NCBI GenBank assembly: GCA_002551355.1
Contig: NTHE01000029.1
Span: 35,423-99,422, forward strand
DNA from: Streptomyces sp. man185
GTDB lineage: Bacteria > Actinomycetota > Actinomycetes > Streptomycetales > Streptomycetaceae
Reading direction: 5' to 3'
Length of the DNA: 64,000 nt
The position numbers and the translations under genes were made by a program. Shown here in pieces: positions 16,742 through 25,870 of this stretch. Under the pieces are notes generated by a model. It saw only the letters and a program-made list of their open reading frames with translations, searched no databases and was not told where the DNA came from. Each line of letters begins with the position of its first letter. Position 1 is the first letter of the stretch.

Positions 16742-18120
16742 CCGGCGGGTCGGTCCGCGCCACCGCCGCCCCGGGGCACAGAGGCCCCGACGAGGCGACC
16801 GCGCGCCGCCGGTACGTCGCGGTCTCGTTCCTCTTCTGGCTCCCCATCGGCATGTCCATCGCGACGGGAGTGCTCCTCTTCACCGAACGGGGCATGGGCC
16901 TCGCCGCCGTAGCCGGCTTCTACGCCGTGCACTCCCTCACGGCCGCCGCGATGGAACTGCCCACCGGCGGACTCTCCGACGTCATCGGGCGACGCCCCGT
17001 CCTGGCCGTCGCCGGGCTGCTCAACCTCACCGCCTTCACCCTCATCGGCCTCGGCGCGGCGGGCTGGGCCATCGCGCTCGGCATGGGCCTGATGGGGCTC
17101 GCCCGCGCCCTGTCCAGCGGGCCCGCCGAGGCCTGGTACGTCGACACCGTCCACGCCCACGCGGGACGCGGCGCCGATCTGCGTACGGGGCTGGCGCGCG
17201 GCAGCGCCGCCACCTCGGCCGCCCTCGCGCTCGGCACCCTGCTCGGCGGCGGGCTGCCCTGGCTGCTCGGCCTCGCCCCCGGCGTGGGGGAGTGGCTGGC
17301 CGGCGCGACCGGCGGGCTCGTGATCCCGCTCTCCGTGCCCGCCCTGCTCGGCGCGCTGGTCGAGGTCGTCTTCGTCCTCTACGTGCTGAGCGCCCTGCCC
17401 GAACCGCCCCGGCCCCGCTCGACCCTGCGCCGGGTCCTGGGCGGCGTGCCCGCCGCGATCGCCGCCGGGCTCCGGCTCGGCGCCCGGGACGCCCTGATCC
17501 GGCGCATCCTGCTGACCGCGAGCGCCGCCGGGGCCGCCCTCGCGGCCGTCGAGCTCCTCACCCCGGGCCGGGCCGCCGCCCTCATGGGGACGGCCGAATC
17601 CGGGGCCCTGGTCTTCGCCGGGCTGGCCTGCGCCGGGTTCCTCTGCTCTGCCCTCGGCAGCCAACTCGCGCCGCTCGTAGCCCGGTTCGCCGGAAGCAGC
17701 GAGCGGGCGGTCCTCGCGAGCCTCGGGCTGGTGACGCTGGGGCTGACCCTGCTCGGCCTCACCGCGCACTCGATGAGCCCGCTCGCCACGGCGGTCGCCG
17801 TCACCGGCTACGGGCTGGTGTACCTCGGCCTCGGGGCGGCGGGCCCCAACGAGAACGACCTGCTGCACCGCCGGGTCGACGCCTCGGGCCGGGCCACCGC
17901 CCTCTCCGTCCAGTCGCTCTCGCTGCAACTGGTCGCCGCCGGCGCCGGACTGGCCGCGGGCACCCTGCCCGCGGGCCCGCTGCCCTGGCTGCTGGCCGCC
18001 GCCGCCGTGCTGGCCGGAGCCCTGCTCTGGGCCCGCCGCGCCGCCCCCGTGAAGTCGCTCCCGGACTCCGCGCCGCGTACGGAGACCGAAGCTGCCGAAC
18101 CGGAGGGGGCGCACCCGTAG
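16738..18120 (+). CDS. MFS transporter
   Basis: A 460-residue major facilitator with twelve predicted helices. The motif between helices 2 and 3 is recognisable (GGLSDVIGRRPVLAVAG), and the first helix begins YVAVSFLFWLPIGMSIATGV. Translation is coupled to the ArsR gene (ATGA overlap). The substrate is not deducible; pairing with a local regulator suggests a drug or metabolite exporter. A 25-bp perfect hairpin follows 46 bp after the stop. Confidence 0.88.
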   Translation: MTGGSVRATAAPGHRGPDEATARRRYVAVSFLFWLPIGMSIATGVLLFTERGMGLAAVAGFYAVHSLTAAAMELPTGGLSDVIGRRPVLAVAGLLNLTAFTLIGLGAAGWAIALGMGLMGLARALSSGPAEAWYVDTVHAHAGRGADLRTGLARGSAATSAALALGTLLGGGLPWLLGLAPGVGEWLAGATGGLVIPLSVPALLGALVEVVFVLYVLSALPEPPRPRSTLRRVLGGVPAAIAAGLRLGARDALIRRILLTASAAGAALAAVELLTPGRAAALMGTAESGALVFAGLACAGFLCSALGSQLAPLVARFAGSSERAVLASLGLVTLGLTLLGLTAHSMSPLATAVAVTGYGLVYLGLGAAGPNENDLLHRRVDASGRATALSVQSLSLQLVAAGAGLAAGTLPAGPLPWLLAAAAVLAGALLWARRAAPVKSLPDSAPRTETEAAEPEGAHP

Positions 18121-18166
18121 AAACCTCGTCCGGCAGACCTCTTGATGCCGCCGGCCAATGGACGGA

Positions 18167-18222
18167 CCCGGATCGAGGACGTCACGGTGAGTCCGGGCTC
18201 ACCGTGACGTCCTCGATCCGGG
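18167..18222. repeat. Perfect 25-bp inverted repeat with 6-nt loop
   Basis: Two perfectly complementary 25-base arms (18167-18191 and 18198-18222) enclose TCCGGG. The hairpin lies just after the MFS gene and the right arm abuts the recognisable GH32 remnant. It could act as the MFS terminator, or be the scar of an inverted duplication that accompanied loss of the upstream part of the GH32 gene. Confidence 0.75.
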
Positions 18223-18783
18223 GCGCGCGGCCGCTCCTACGAGATCGAGGCGGAGATCGCTCTGCCCGCCGACGGCGCGGCCGGCGAGTTCGGCCTCCGC
18301 CTGCGCACCGACGGGGCCCGGCACGCCACATCGGCTACGACACCGGGGCGGGCAGGACCGGGCAGTTCGACCGTCACTCGACCGCGCTGTCCAGCACCGA
18401 GTACGCGGACTTCGAGCTGACCACCCTGGTCCGCTTCGGCGGCCCCCGGTCCGGCGCAGGGCGGCGCGGGTTCGGTCCTGCTGCGGGCCTCCGCCGACGC
18501 TGCTGACGGCTACGCGGTCAACCTGGACCCGAACCTGCGCACCGTCCGCCTCTTCCGCAGGGACGGCGGGCAGAGCACGGTCCTCGCCGAGGCACCCCTG
18601 CTCGTCCGCACCGGGAGCACGCTGCCGCTGCGGATCCGTGCCCGCTCCACCCGTATCAAGGTGCTGGTCGCCGGTCGCACGGTCATCGACGCCGCCGACG
18701 GGGCCCATGGACGGGGCAGGATCGGGCTGCATGTGTTCGGAGGCCGCGCCGCCTACCAGCACACCCACGTCACGGCAGTTTAG
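18223..18783 (+). pseudogene. Remnant of a GH32 fructan hydrolase (C-terminal part)
   Basis: Translated piecewise, this reads YEIEAEIALPADGAAGEFGL and LRLRTDGARH, then (new frame from about 18330) IGYDTGAG and a Tyr/Asp-rich stretch, then (new frame from about 18460) GSVLLRASADAADGYAVNLD through a beta-sandwich to a TAG at 18781. This resembles the GH32 C-terminal sandwich plus a laminin-like module of levanases. At least two frameshifts and complete loss of the catalytic beta-propeller show it is dead. It ends 14 bp before a PfkB sugar kinase, which fits a former fructan-use operon. Confidence 0.7.
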
Positions 18784-18797
18784 GAGACTTGACCCCC

Positions 18798-19754
18798 ATG
18801 CTCGACCACAGCGAACTGCTGGTCATCGGTGAATGCGTCGCCGACATCGTCCGGCTGCCGGACGAGGCCGACCGGGTCCACCCGGGCGGCAGCCCCGCCA
18901 ACGTCGCGTACGGCCTGGCCCGCCTCGGTCACCGCGCCGTCCTGCTCACCCAGCTCGGCCCGGACGAGAACGGGCGGCTGATCCGGGAGCATCTGGCCTC
19001 CGGCGGCGTCGACGTCCGCACCGACGGCTCCACCGCGCCCACCCCGTCGGCCGCCGTCACCCTGGACGGGGCCGGGCAGGCCAGTTACGCCTTCGACGTC
19101 TCCTGGACCCTCGCCCCGGTCGCCGTCGAACCTGCCCCGGCCCATGTGCACACCGGGTCGATCGGCGCGGTGGTGGAGCCCGGGTCCGCCACGGTCCTGG
19201 ACCTCGTGCGCGCCGCCCGGGCCACGGCGACCGTCAGCTACGACCCCAATGTCCGGCCCGGCCTCATGGGCGACCACGCGGCGGCCGTGCGCCGGGTCGA
19301 GGAGTGCGTCGGGCTGAGCGACCTGGTCAAGGCGAGCGACGAGGACCTGGAGTGGCTGTACCCGGGGGAGGAGCCGGAGCGGGTGGCACGACGCTGGCTG
19401 GAGCTCGGGCCCGCCGTGGTGCTCGTGACCCGGGGCGGCGACGGGGCGCTGGGCGTACTGCCGGATGGCCGGATCACGGCACAGGCCCCGCCCGTCACCG
19501 TCGCCGACACCGTGGGCGCGGGCGACGCGTTCATGTCGGGGACTCTCCACGCCCTCGCCGTGCACGGGCTCTTGGGCCCGGACGCCCGGGACCGGCTGCG
19601 CGCCGTGGACCGGGACACCGTCGCCGACGTCCTGCGCCACGCGGTGGCCTCCGCCGCCGTGACCGTCTCCCGGTCCGGGGCCAACCCGCCCGGCACGGAG
19701 GAGCTCCGGGCGGCCCTCGGGGGCGTCCCGCACTCAACTGACGCCTCGTCATGA
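18798..19754 (+). CDS. PfkB-family carbohydrate kinase (fructokinase-like)
   Basis: A 318-residue ribokinase-fold kinase: N-terminal GGSPANVAYGLARLG, and the PfkB signature DTVGAGDAFMSG with the catalytic Asp near residue 250. The preceding GH32 remnant suggests fructose as substrate (levan or sucrose breakdown followed by phosphorylation). ATG 18798 lies 11 bases after GGAG; TTG 18789 is too close to it. The kinase is intact although its presumed partner hydrolase has decayed. Confidence 0.88.
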   Translation: MLDHSELLVIGECVADIVRLPDEADRVHPGGSPANVAYGLARLGHRAVLLTQLGPDENGRLIREHLASGGVDVRTDGSTAPTPSAAVTLDGAGQASYAFDVSWTLAPVAVEPAPAHVHTGSIGAVVEPGSATVLDLVRAARATATVSYDPNVRPGLMGDHAAAVRRVEECVGLSDLVKASDEDLEWLYPGEEPERVARRWLELGPAVVLVTRGGDGALGVLPDGRITAQAPPVTVADTVGAGDAFMSGTLHALAVHGLLGPDARDRLRAVDRDTVADVLRHAVASAAVTVSRSGANPPGTEELRAALGGVPHSTDASS

Positions 19755-19841
19755 CCCGTTCGGCTCAGTCGAACGCACCCTCGTGAGACGTTCCACCGTT
19801 CGTCAACCCGATGCAGTACGACAACGGGATCGGGGCAACGG

Positions 19842-20957
19842 GTGGCGAGGAGACGGACGGCCGAGGGCGGTACGGAGCCGGGGACGCGGGCGGGCGTCTT
19901 AGCGGCCGGGGTGCGCACGGCGGTGCTGCAGAGCGTGGCGGGCTGGGTGCCGGGGGGACCGGTCGGCAACGACCGGCTGCCCGCCGACTGGGAGGTTGAC
20001 GACGCCTGGGTGCGCCGCCGCACCGGCATCGGCAGCCGGCACCGGGCCGGTCCGGGGGTCGCCACCGGCGACCTGGCCTTCGAGGCGGCCTCGCGGCTGC
20101 TGGCCCGCGCCCCGGCGGTGGGCGAGGTGGACGCGGTGGTCCTCGCCACCGCCACCCCCGACCACCTCTGCCCCGGCACCGCCCCCGCGCTCGCGGCCCG
20201 GCTCGGGCTCGGCACCGTACCGGCGCTGGACATCGCCGCCGTGTGCAGCGGCTTCGTCTACGGACTCGCCGTCTGCCACGGGCTGGTCGCCTCGGGCCTC
20301 TACGGGCGGATCCTGCTCGTCGGCGCCGACGTGTACTCGACCTGGCTCGACCCGGCCGACCGCTCGGCAGGCGTCGTCTTCGGCGACGGGGCGGGCGCCG
20401 CCCTGGTGGCGGCCGGGCGCTCCGGCGACCCCGGGGAACTGCTCGCGTTCGACCTGGGCAGCGACGGCACGGGCTACGACCTGATCACCGTTCCCGGCGG
20501 CGGGGCCCGCGCCCGGGCGAGCGGCAAGCCGCCCGGCCTGGGCGACGGGTTCTTCCGGATGCAGGGCGGCACCGTCTACCAGCACGCCGTCGAGCGGATG
20601 ACCGGCTCCTGCCGGACGCTCCTGGACCGGGTCGGCTGGGACCCGGCGGAGGTCGACCGCTTCGTGCCGCACCAGGCCAACGCCCGGATCCTGCGGGCCG
20701 TCGCCGAGCGGGTCGGCATCGCACCGCAGCGCTGTGTCACCCATCTGGAGCGGGTCGGCAACACCGGCGCCGCCTCCATCCCGCTGGCCCTGGCCGACGC
20801 GGCGGACGAGGGCCGCCTCCGTGCCGGCGACCGGGTGCTGCTCACCGCGTTCGGGGGCGGACTGACCTGGGGTTCGGCGGCACTTCGCTGGCCGGGGACC
20901 CCGCAGACCATGTGCACGGATTCTATGGAAGGAACACAGCATGACGCTCCCCGCTGA
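19842..20957 (+). CDS. 3-oxoacyl-ACP synthase III (FabH-like), secondary-metabolism type
   Basis: A 371-residue KAS III with the catalytic triad Cys135 (AAVCSGF), His277 (VPHQAN) and Asn307 (VGNTGAAS). KAS III primes a chain by condensing a short acyl-CoA with malonyl-ACP. It is far too diverged in context to be the housekeeping FabH: it heads a cluster of KAS II, acyl oxidase, ACP and KAS II. The start is uncertain: GTG 19842 gives an extra Arg-rich N-terminus, whereas GTG 19911 gives the usual RTAVLQSVAGWVP opening; neither has a clear ribosome site. Its end overlaps the next gene by 17 bp. Confidence 0.88.
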   Translation: MARRRTAEGGTEPGTRAGVLAAGVRTAVLQSVAGWVPGGPVGNDRLPADWEVDDAWVRRRTGIGSRHRAGPGVATGDLAFEAASRLLARAPAVGEVDAVVLATATPDHLCPGTAPALAARLGLGTVPALDIAAVCSGFVYGLAVCHGLVASGLYGRILLVGADVYSTWLDPADRSAGVVFGDGAGAALVAAGRSGDPGELLAFDLGSDGTGYDLITVPGGGARARASGKPPGLGDGFFRMQGGTVYQHAVERMTGSCRTLLDRVGWDPAEVDRFVPHQANARILRAVAERVGIAPQRCVTHLERVGNTGAASIPLALADAADEGRLRAGDRVLLTAFGGGLTWGSAALRWPGTPQTMCTDSMEGTQHDAPR

Positions 20958-22197
20958 TCAGGGCACCGAGGCCCGAGCCGGCACCGCCGTCGCGGTGACG
21001 GGGATCGGCCTGGTGACACCCGCAGGGGCGGACGAGCACAGCTTCTGGGAGGGGTTGTGCTCCGGGCGGTCCACCGCCCGGCGGTGCGAGGAACTGGCCG
21101 GTCTGCCGGTCGACTTCGCCTGTCCGGTCGACGGCATCGACCTGGACGCGGCGGTGGGCGGCCGGTCGGTGTGGCGGATGGCCCGGTTCGTGAAGCTGGC
21201 CCTGGTGGCCGCCCGGCAGGCCGTCGCCGACGCCGGCCTCGACCCGGCCCGGTGGGACGGCACCCGGGTCGGCGTGGTGCTCGGCGTGGGCGTCGGCGGC
21301 GTCTCCGTACTCGTCGACAACGCGGCCAAGCTGGCGGCCTCGGGTCCCGAGGCGGTCTCCCCGCTGCTCGTCCCGATGATGATCCCCAACGCGGCGGCGG
21401 GCGAGGTCGCCATCGCGCTGAAGGCGGGCGGCCCGAGCCTCGCCCCCGCCACTGCCTGCGCCTCCGGGGCCACCGCCGTCGCCGTCGCCCGTGATCTGCT
21501 GCTCGGCGGCAGCTGCGACGTGGTGGTGGCCGGCGGCGCGGAGTCGGTGCTGACCCCGCTCGTGGTCACCGCCTTCGCCCGGATGGGCGCGCTGTCCACC
21601 CGCGCCGGCGACCCGGCGGCCGCCTCCCGCCCGTTCGCCGCCGACCGGGACGGCTTCGTCATCGGCGAGGGCGCCGCCATGCTCGTCCTGGAGCGCGAGG
21701 AGAAAGCCCGCGCCCGGGGCCGCCGCCCGCGCGCCCTGCTCACCGGGGCCGGCTCCAGCACGGACGCCCACCACCCCACCGCCCCGGCCCCCGACGGATA
21801 CGGCGCCCAGCGGGCGGTCCAGGCGGCGCTGGACCAGTCGGGCTGGAGGCCGGGCGATGTCGACCACATCAACGCCCATGGCACCTCCACGCCCCTCAAC
21901 GACGCCATGGAGACCACCCTCATCTCCCGGCTCTTCCCGCACCGGCCGCCGGTGACCGCGCCCAAGGGCGTCATCGGGCACACCCTGGCGGCGGCGGGCG
22001 CGATCGAGGCGGTGGCCACCGTCCTGACGCTGGAACGTTCCGCCGTTCCGCCGATCGCCAACCTGGACGCGCTCCCCGACGCCTTCCCACTCGACTGTGT
22101 GACGAAGGAGCCCCGTCACCAGCGGGTCGAGACGGCCCTGAGCCACTCCTTCGGCTTCGGCGGCCACAACGTCGCGCTCGCCTTCCAACGCGCCTGA
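20941..22197 (+). CDS. 3-oxoacyl-ACP synthase II (FabF-like), first copy
   Basis: A 418-residue thiolase-fold enzyme with Cys173 (TACASGA), His313 (NAHGTSTPLND) and His347 (IGHTLAAAG). All catalytic residues are present, so it is a working condensing enzyme and not a chain-length factor. It starts inside the end of the KAS III gene, so translation is coupled. With the second KAS II at 24635 it shares high similarity (for example the VDFAC and SHSFGFGG segments), suggesting an old duplication within the cluster. Confidence 0.9.
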   Translation: MTLPADQGTEARAGTAVAVTGIGLVTPAGADEHSFWEGLCSGRSTARRCEELAGLPVDFACPVDGIDLDAAVGGRSVWRMARFVKLALVAARQAVADAGLDPARWDGTRVGVVLGVGVGGVSVLVDNAAKLAASGPEAVSPLLVPMMIPNAAAGEVAIALKAGGPSLAPATACASGATAVAVARDLLLGGSCDVVVAGGAESVLTPLVVTAFARMGALSTRAGDPAAASRPFAADRDGFVIGEGAAMLVLEREEKARARGRRPRALLTGAGSSTDAHHPTAPAPDGYGAQRAVQAALDQSGWRPGDVDHINAHGTSTPLNDAMETTLISRLFPHRPPVTAPKGVIGHTLAAAGAIEAVATVLTLERSAVPPIANLDALPDAFPLDCVTKEPRHQRVETALSHSFGFGGHNVALAFQRA

Positions 22198-22216
22198 TAA
22201 ACGGGGGTATTTCGGG

Positions 22217-22239
22217 ACGGCGAGGGGTGTCCTCGCCGT
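22217..22239 (+). terminator. Hairpin between KAS II and the acyl oxidase
   Basis: Nine-base arms (ACGGCGAGG and complement) with a 5-nt loop, followed by TTCCTT. It lies 19 bp after the KAS II stop and includes the alternative oxidase start at 22227. It may attenuate transcription into the oxidase-ACP-KAS II half, or mark a second promoter region. Confidence 0.55.
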
Positions 22240-22259
22240 TCCTTGATCGTTACTGTGTT

Positions 22260-24263
22260 GTGACCGTAACCACGAATGACGCGGCCCCGCCGTCCGCCAA
22301 CGATTCGCTGACCGCAGCTCTCTTCGGACCGAACTTCCGCGAGGAGCACGGATTCTGGCGTCGACTGCTGACAACAGAACCGTTTCGCCGACCCGGTGGC
22401 GGCACCCCCGACGAACGACTCGCCCTCTCCTACCACCGCCTGCGCATCCTCAACAACGCGCTCGACAGCGGCGCGCGACTGGCTGCCGACCCCCGGGCGC
22501 TGGCCGCCCTGCACGAGTGGCTCGGCCCCGTCGACCCGGCGCTGACCACCGTGGCGGGCATCCACTACAACCTCTTCCTCGGCAGCCTCCTCGACCACGA
22601 CGCGGGCACACTGCGCGACTTGTCGGACTTCCTCGCCCTGCGGCGCGTGGGGACCTTCCTCTGTACGGAGGTGGCGCACGGCAACGACGCGGCGGCCATC
22701 GAGACGACCGCGACGTACGATCGCGAACGCGACGGTTTCCTCCTGCACACCCCGCATGCCGGGGCGCAGAAGTTCATGCCCAACACCAGCCCCGCCGGGG
22801 GCCCCAAGTCCGGTGTGGTGGCCGCCCGGTTGCTCGCCGACGGCGCCGACCACGGGGTCTTCCTCTTCCTCGCCCCGCTCACCGACGCCCACCGCGCCCT
22901 GCCCGGCGTCCGGGTGCGGCGGCTGCCCGCCCGGATGGGTTCCCCGGTCGACCACTGCCTGACCTCCTTCGACCGCTGCTTCGTCCCGCGTGACGCACTG
23001 CTCGCCGGACAGCAGGGGCGGATCGACGACGACGGGCGGTTCCGCAGCGAAGTGGCCAACCGCAGAAGGCGGTTCCTCACCTCCATCGGCCGGGTCACCC
23101 CCGGCAAGCTCTCCATGAGCGCCTGCGCGGTCGGCTCCGCCCGGGTCACCCTCGCCATCGCCGTCCGGTACGCCGGACACCGGATGATCTCCGGATCGCG
23201 CGCCGCGCGGCGGATCCCCGTGTACGCGCACCGCACTCACCACGGGCCGCTGGCCGGAGCGATGGCCACCGTCTACGCGATGAGCCTGCTGCACCGCAGA
23301 GCCCTGGAACGCTGGGAGTCGGCCCCGGAGGCCGGGAGGGACGAGGCGGAGCGCCTGGTGGCCGTCGCCAAGGGGTGGATCACCTGGCAGGCGCGCGCCG
23401 TCATCGTCGAGTGCCGCGAACGGTGCGGAGCCCAGGGGCTGTTGGAGAACAACGGGATGACCGAGCTGTTCACCGGCATCGAGGGCGCGATCACCGCCGA
23501 GGGCGACAACCTCGCCGTGCACGCCAAGGCCGCCGCCGAGATGCTCTTCAGCGTCACCGACCGGGACGAGGCGATGAGCGACGGCCCCGTCGACCTGGAC
23601 GACCCCGCCTTCTTCGGCCCGTTGTTCGCGGCCGTCGAGGACCTCTGGTTCGCCCGTGCCCGCGAGCGGATGAGCGCCGCCCCGCCCGGCGACCCGCTCG
23701 GCCGCTGGAACGCCGCGTCGTCGGCCGCGCTGCGCGGCGTCGAGGCCTATGCCTACCGGCAGGCGGACGAAGCGTACGCCGAGGCCGCCGCCGCCACGCC
23801 CGAGGGCGGGGCGCGCGAACGGCTGACCGAGCTGCGCAGGCTCTTCGCGCTCCGGTGGATCGCCCACAACAGCGGTGACCTGCTCGCCTCCGGACGGCTG
23901 ACCGCCGATCAGGTCACCTCGCTGCCCGACGCGGTGGAGGAGGCGACCGTCGTCGTGGCCGAACACACCCCCGCCCTGGTCGCGTCCTTCGCGCTTCCCG
24001 AGCGCCTGATGTCGGACTGGCCGATCGCCGGACCCGGATACGCGGAGGTCTACGACGACCCCGAGGGGCCCTGGCACCGGAGCCGCGTGGCGGAGTTCCG
24101 GCAGCCCGTCTGCGGCAGCCGGAGGCGCCCGCTGCGCGAGAAGGTTGCGGCGCTCGGCACCCGCGGGGTTCTGCTGGCCTACTGGGGAACCACATCGGTG
24201 CTCTCCCGATGGTTCGAGAAGCCGCAGGTGAGCGTAGACGAATCGGTTCGCCGCAGGGCGTAA
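22260..24263 (+). CDS. Acyl-CoA oxidase-like flavoprotein (HxcO-like acyl-ACP oxidase candidate)
   Basis: About 667 residues with acyl-CoA oxidase architecture: an alpha-helical N-domain, the FAD/substrate segment CTEVAHGND (TELGHGTN in classic enzymes), a helical middle (GKLSMSACAVGSARVTLAIA), RCGAQGLLENNGMTELFTGIEGA near the expected base, shown here only as a region around residues 390-415, and a C-terminal oxidase domain. Next to it are an ACP and KAS enzymes, the context of HxcO in the CDA cluster, which dehydrogenates and epoxidises hexanoyl-ACP. That function is inferred from context. GTG 22260 is preferred because GTG 22227 falls inside a hairpin with no spaced ribosome site. Confidence 0.75.
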   Translation: MTVTTNDAAPPSANDSLTAALFGPNFREEHGFWRRLLTTEPFRRPGGGTPDERLALSYHRLRILNNALDSGARLAADPRALAALHEWLGPVDPALTTVAGIHYNLFLGSLLDHDAGTLRDLSDFLALRRVGTFLCTEVAHGNDAAAIETTATYDRERDGFLLHTPHAGAQKFMPNTSPAGGPKSGVVAARLLADGADHGVFLFLAPLTDAHRALPGVRVRRLPARMGSPVDHCLTSFDRCFVPRDALLAGQQGRIDDDGRFRSEVANRRRRFLTSIGRVTPGKLSMSACAVGSARVTLAIAVRYAGHRMISGSRAARRIPVYAHRTHHGPLAGAMATVYAMSLLHRRALERWESAPEAGRDEAERLVAVAKGWITWQARAVIVECRERCGAQGLLENNGMTELFTGIEGAITAEGDNLAVHAKAAAEMLFSVTDRDEAMSDGPVDLDDPAFFGPLFAAVEDLWFARARERMSAAPPGDPLGRWNAASSAALRGVEAYAYRQADEAYAEAAAATPEGGARERLTELRRLFALRWIAHNSGDLLASGRLTADQVTSLPDAVEEATVVVAEHTPALVASFALPERLMSDWPIAGPGYAEVYDDPEGPWHRSRVAEFRQPVCGSRRRPLREKVAALGTRGVLLAYWGTTSVLSRWFEKPQVSVDESVRRRA

Positions 24264-24362
24264 CCGGAAGATCGTCATCCAGTTATTTCGGGCGGTGGGT
24301 CGCTGCGTTCGCCCACCTGCTGATCAGCGAGAGCCGACCGGACGCCGATGAGAGGAATCACC

Positions 24363-24638
24363 ATGCAGACCATTCACCCCAAGATCACCGAGGTGCTCAC
24401 CGGGACGTTCAAGGTGCCCGCCGCCGAGATCCTGCCGGAGTCCACCATGGACAGCCTGGAGATGGACTCCCTCGCGGTCGCCGAGTTCGCCGTCATCATC
24501 AAGGAGACCCTGGGCGTCGACGCCGACTCCGAGAAGCTCTACAAGGACGCCACACTGGCCGACATCTCCGCGTACATCGACGCGGCCGTCGGCAGCGCGG
24601 CGGCCGAGGCGACGGTGCCGGTGAGCAACACCCGATGA
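24363..24638 (+). CDS. Discrete acyl carrier protein
   Basis: A 91-residue ACP with the phosphopantetheine site Ser36 in LEMDSLAVAEF, acidic helix II and the usual C-terminal helix. A second DSL triplet just before (MDSLEMDSL) is probably incidental. The ribosome site GAGAGG fits ATG 24363. It is translationally coupled (ATGA) to the following KAS II and probably carries the acyl chain through the KAS enzymes and the oxidase. It is distinct from a housekeeping AcpP, which sits in the fab operon. Confidence 0.9.
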   Translation: MQTIHPKITEVLTGTFKVPAAEILPESTMDSLEMDSLAVAEFAVIIKETLGVDADSEKLYKDATLADISAYIDAAVGSAAAEATVPVSNTR

Positions 24639-25858
24639 AGCGACCCGCCATCGCCGTGACAGGACTGGGGATGATCACCCCGGTCGGCCACACCACCGAC
24701 ACCACCTGGGACGGAGTCTGCGCGGGCCTCTCACCCGCCCGCACCGTCCCCGAACTGCTGGGCTGCGCCGTTGACTTCGCCTGTACGGTCTCCGGCATCG
24801 ACCTCGACGACGCGGTCGGCGGCCGGACCGCGTTCCGGATGGGCCGGTACGTCAAGTTCGCCCTCCTGGCCGCCCGGGAGGCGGTCGCCGACGCCGGGCT
24901 CGACCCGGAGCGCTGGGACGGCGCCCGGGTCGCCGTCGTGGTCGGCACCAGCAGCGGAGGGTCCGCCGGACTCACCGAACAGGCCGTGGCCCTGGAGCGG
25001 CGCGGACCCGAGGCCACCTCCCCCTCGGGCATCCTGCTGACCATCCCGAGCATGCCCGCGGCCGAGATCGCCATCGCGATGAGGGCCACCGGGCCCAGCC
25101 TGGCCCCGTGCACGGCCTGTTCGTCCGGGGTGACCGCCCTGTCGGTGGCCCGGGACATGCTGACCCTGGGCCAGTGCGACATCGCCATCGCCGGGGCCAC
25201 CGAGTCGATCGTGTTCCCGGTCGCCATGACCGGCTTCGCCCGCTCCGGCGCGGCGGCACTGCGGGACGGCGACCCCGCCCGCCTCTGCCGCCCCTTCGCC
25301 GCCGACCGGGCCGGAATCGTCATGGGCGAGGGCGCGGCCGTCATGGTCCTGGAGCGGGCCGACGACGCCCGCGCCAGAGGAGCTGCCCCCCGGGCGCTGA
25401 TCGCGGGCACCGGCGCCACCACCGACGCCCACCACCCCACCAGCCCGCACCCTTCGGGGGACGTCGCACTGGCCGCCGTCGACGCCGCGCTGCGCGACGC
25501 GGGCTGGCAGGCCGAGGACGTCGACCACGTCAACGCCCACGGGACGTCGACCCCCCTCAACGATGCCACCGAAGCCGCCCTCATCGGCCGGGCCTATCCG
25601 CACCGGCCGCCCGTCACCGCCCCCAAGGGCGTACTTGGCCACTGCATGGGAGCGGCCGGCGCCATCGAAGCGGGCCTGACGATCCTCACGCTCCAGCACG
25701 GGATCATCCCGCCGATCGCGAACCTGGACGCCCCCGAGCCCGGGTTCGACCTCGACTGCGTCACCAAGGTCCCGCGCGAGGCGCCCGTACGACGGGCCGT
25801 CAGCCATTCCTTCGGCTTCGGCGGCCAGAACGCGGTGATCGCCCTTCAGGCTCCGTAG
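24635..25858 (+). CDS. 3-oxoacyl-ACP synthase II (FabF-like), second copy
   Basis: A 407-residue KAS II with Cys162 (TACSSGV), His302 (NAHGTSTPLND) and His336 (LGHCMGAAG). It is catalytically complete. It begins in the last codon of the ACP gene, so the two proteins are made together and probably pair. No ketoreductase, dehydratase or enoyl reductase gene lies in the cluster, so reduction would have to come from primary fatty-acid synthesis, or the chain stays beta-keto. Confidence 0.9.
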   Translation: MKRPAIAVTGLGMITPVGHTTDTTWDGVCAGLSPARTVPELLGCAVDFACTVSGIDLDDAVGGRTAFRMGRYVKFALLAAREAVADAGLDPERWDGARVAVVVGTSSGGSAGLTEQAVALERRGPEATSPSGILLTIPSMPAAEIAIAMRATGPSLAPCTACSSGVTALSVARDMLTLGQCDIAIAGATESIVFPVAMTGFARSGAAALRDGDPARLCRPFAADRAGIVMGEGAAVMVLERADDARARGAAPRALIAGTGATTDAHHPTSPHPSGDVALAAVDAALRDAGWQAEDVDHVNAHGTSTPLNDATEAALIGRAYPHRPPVTAPKGVLGHCMGAAGAIEAGLTILTLQHGIIPPIANLDAPEPGFDLDCVTKVPREAPVRRAVSHSFGFGGQNAVIALQAP

Positions 25859-25870
25859 CGCCGTACGGAA

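Noticed and set aside
19757..19775. CGTTCG-N7-CGAACG repeat between PfkB and KAS III as an SOS or operator site
   Set aside because: Short arms, and it could equally be a weak terminator of the kinase gene.
20941..25858. One KAS II as a chain-length factor of an aromatic type II PKS
   Set aside because: Both have the active-site Cys and both His residues, and no cyclase or aromatase genes are present.
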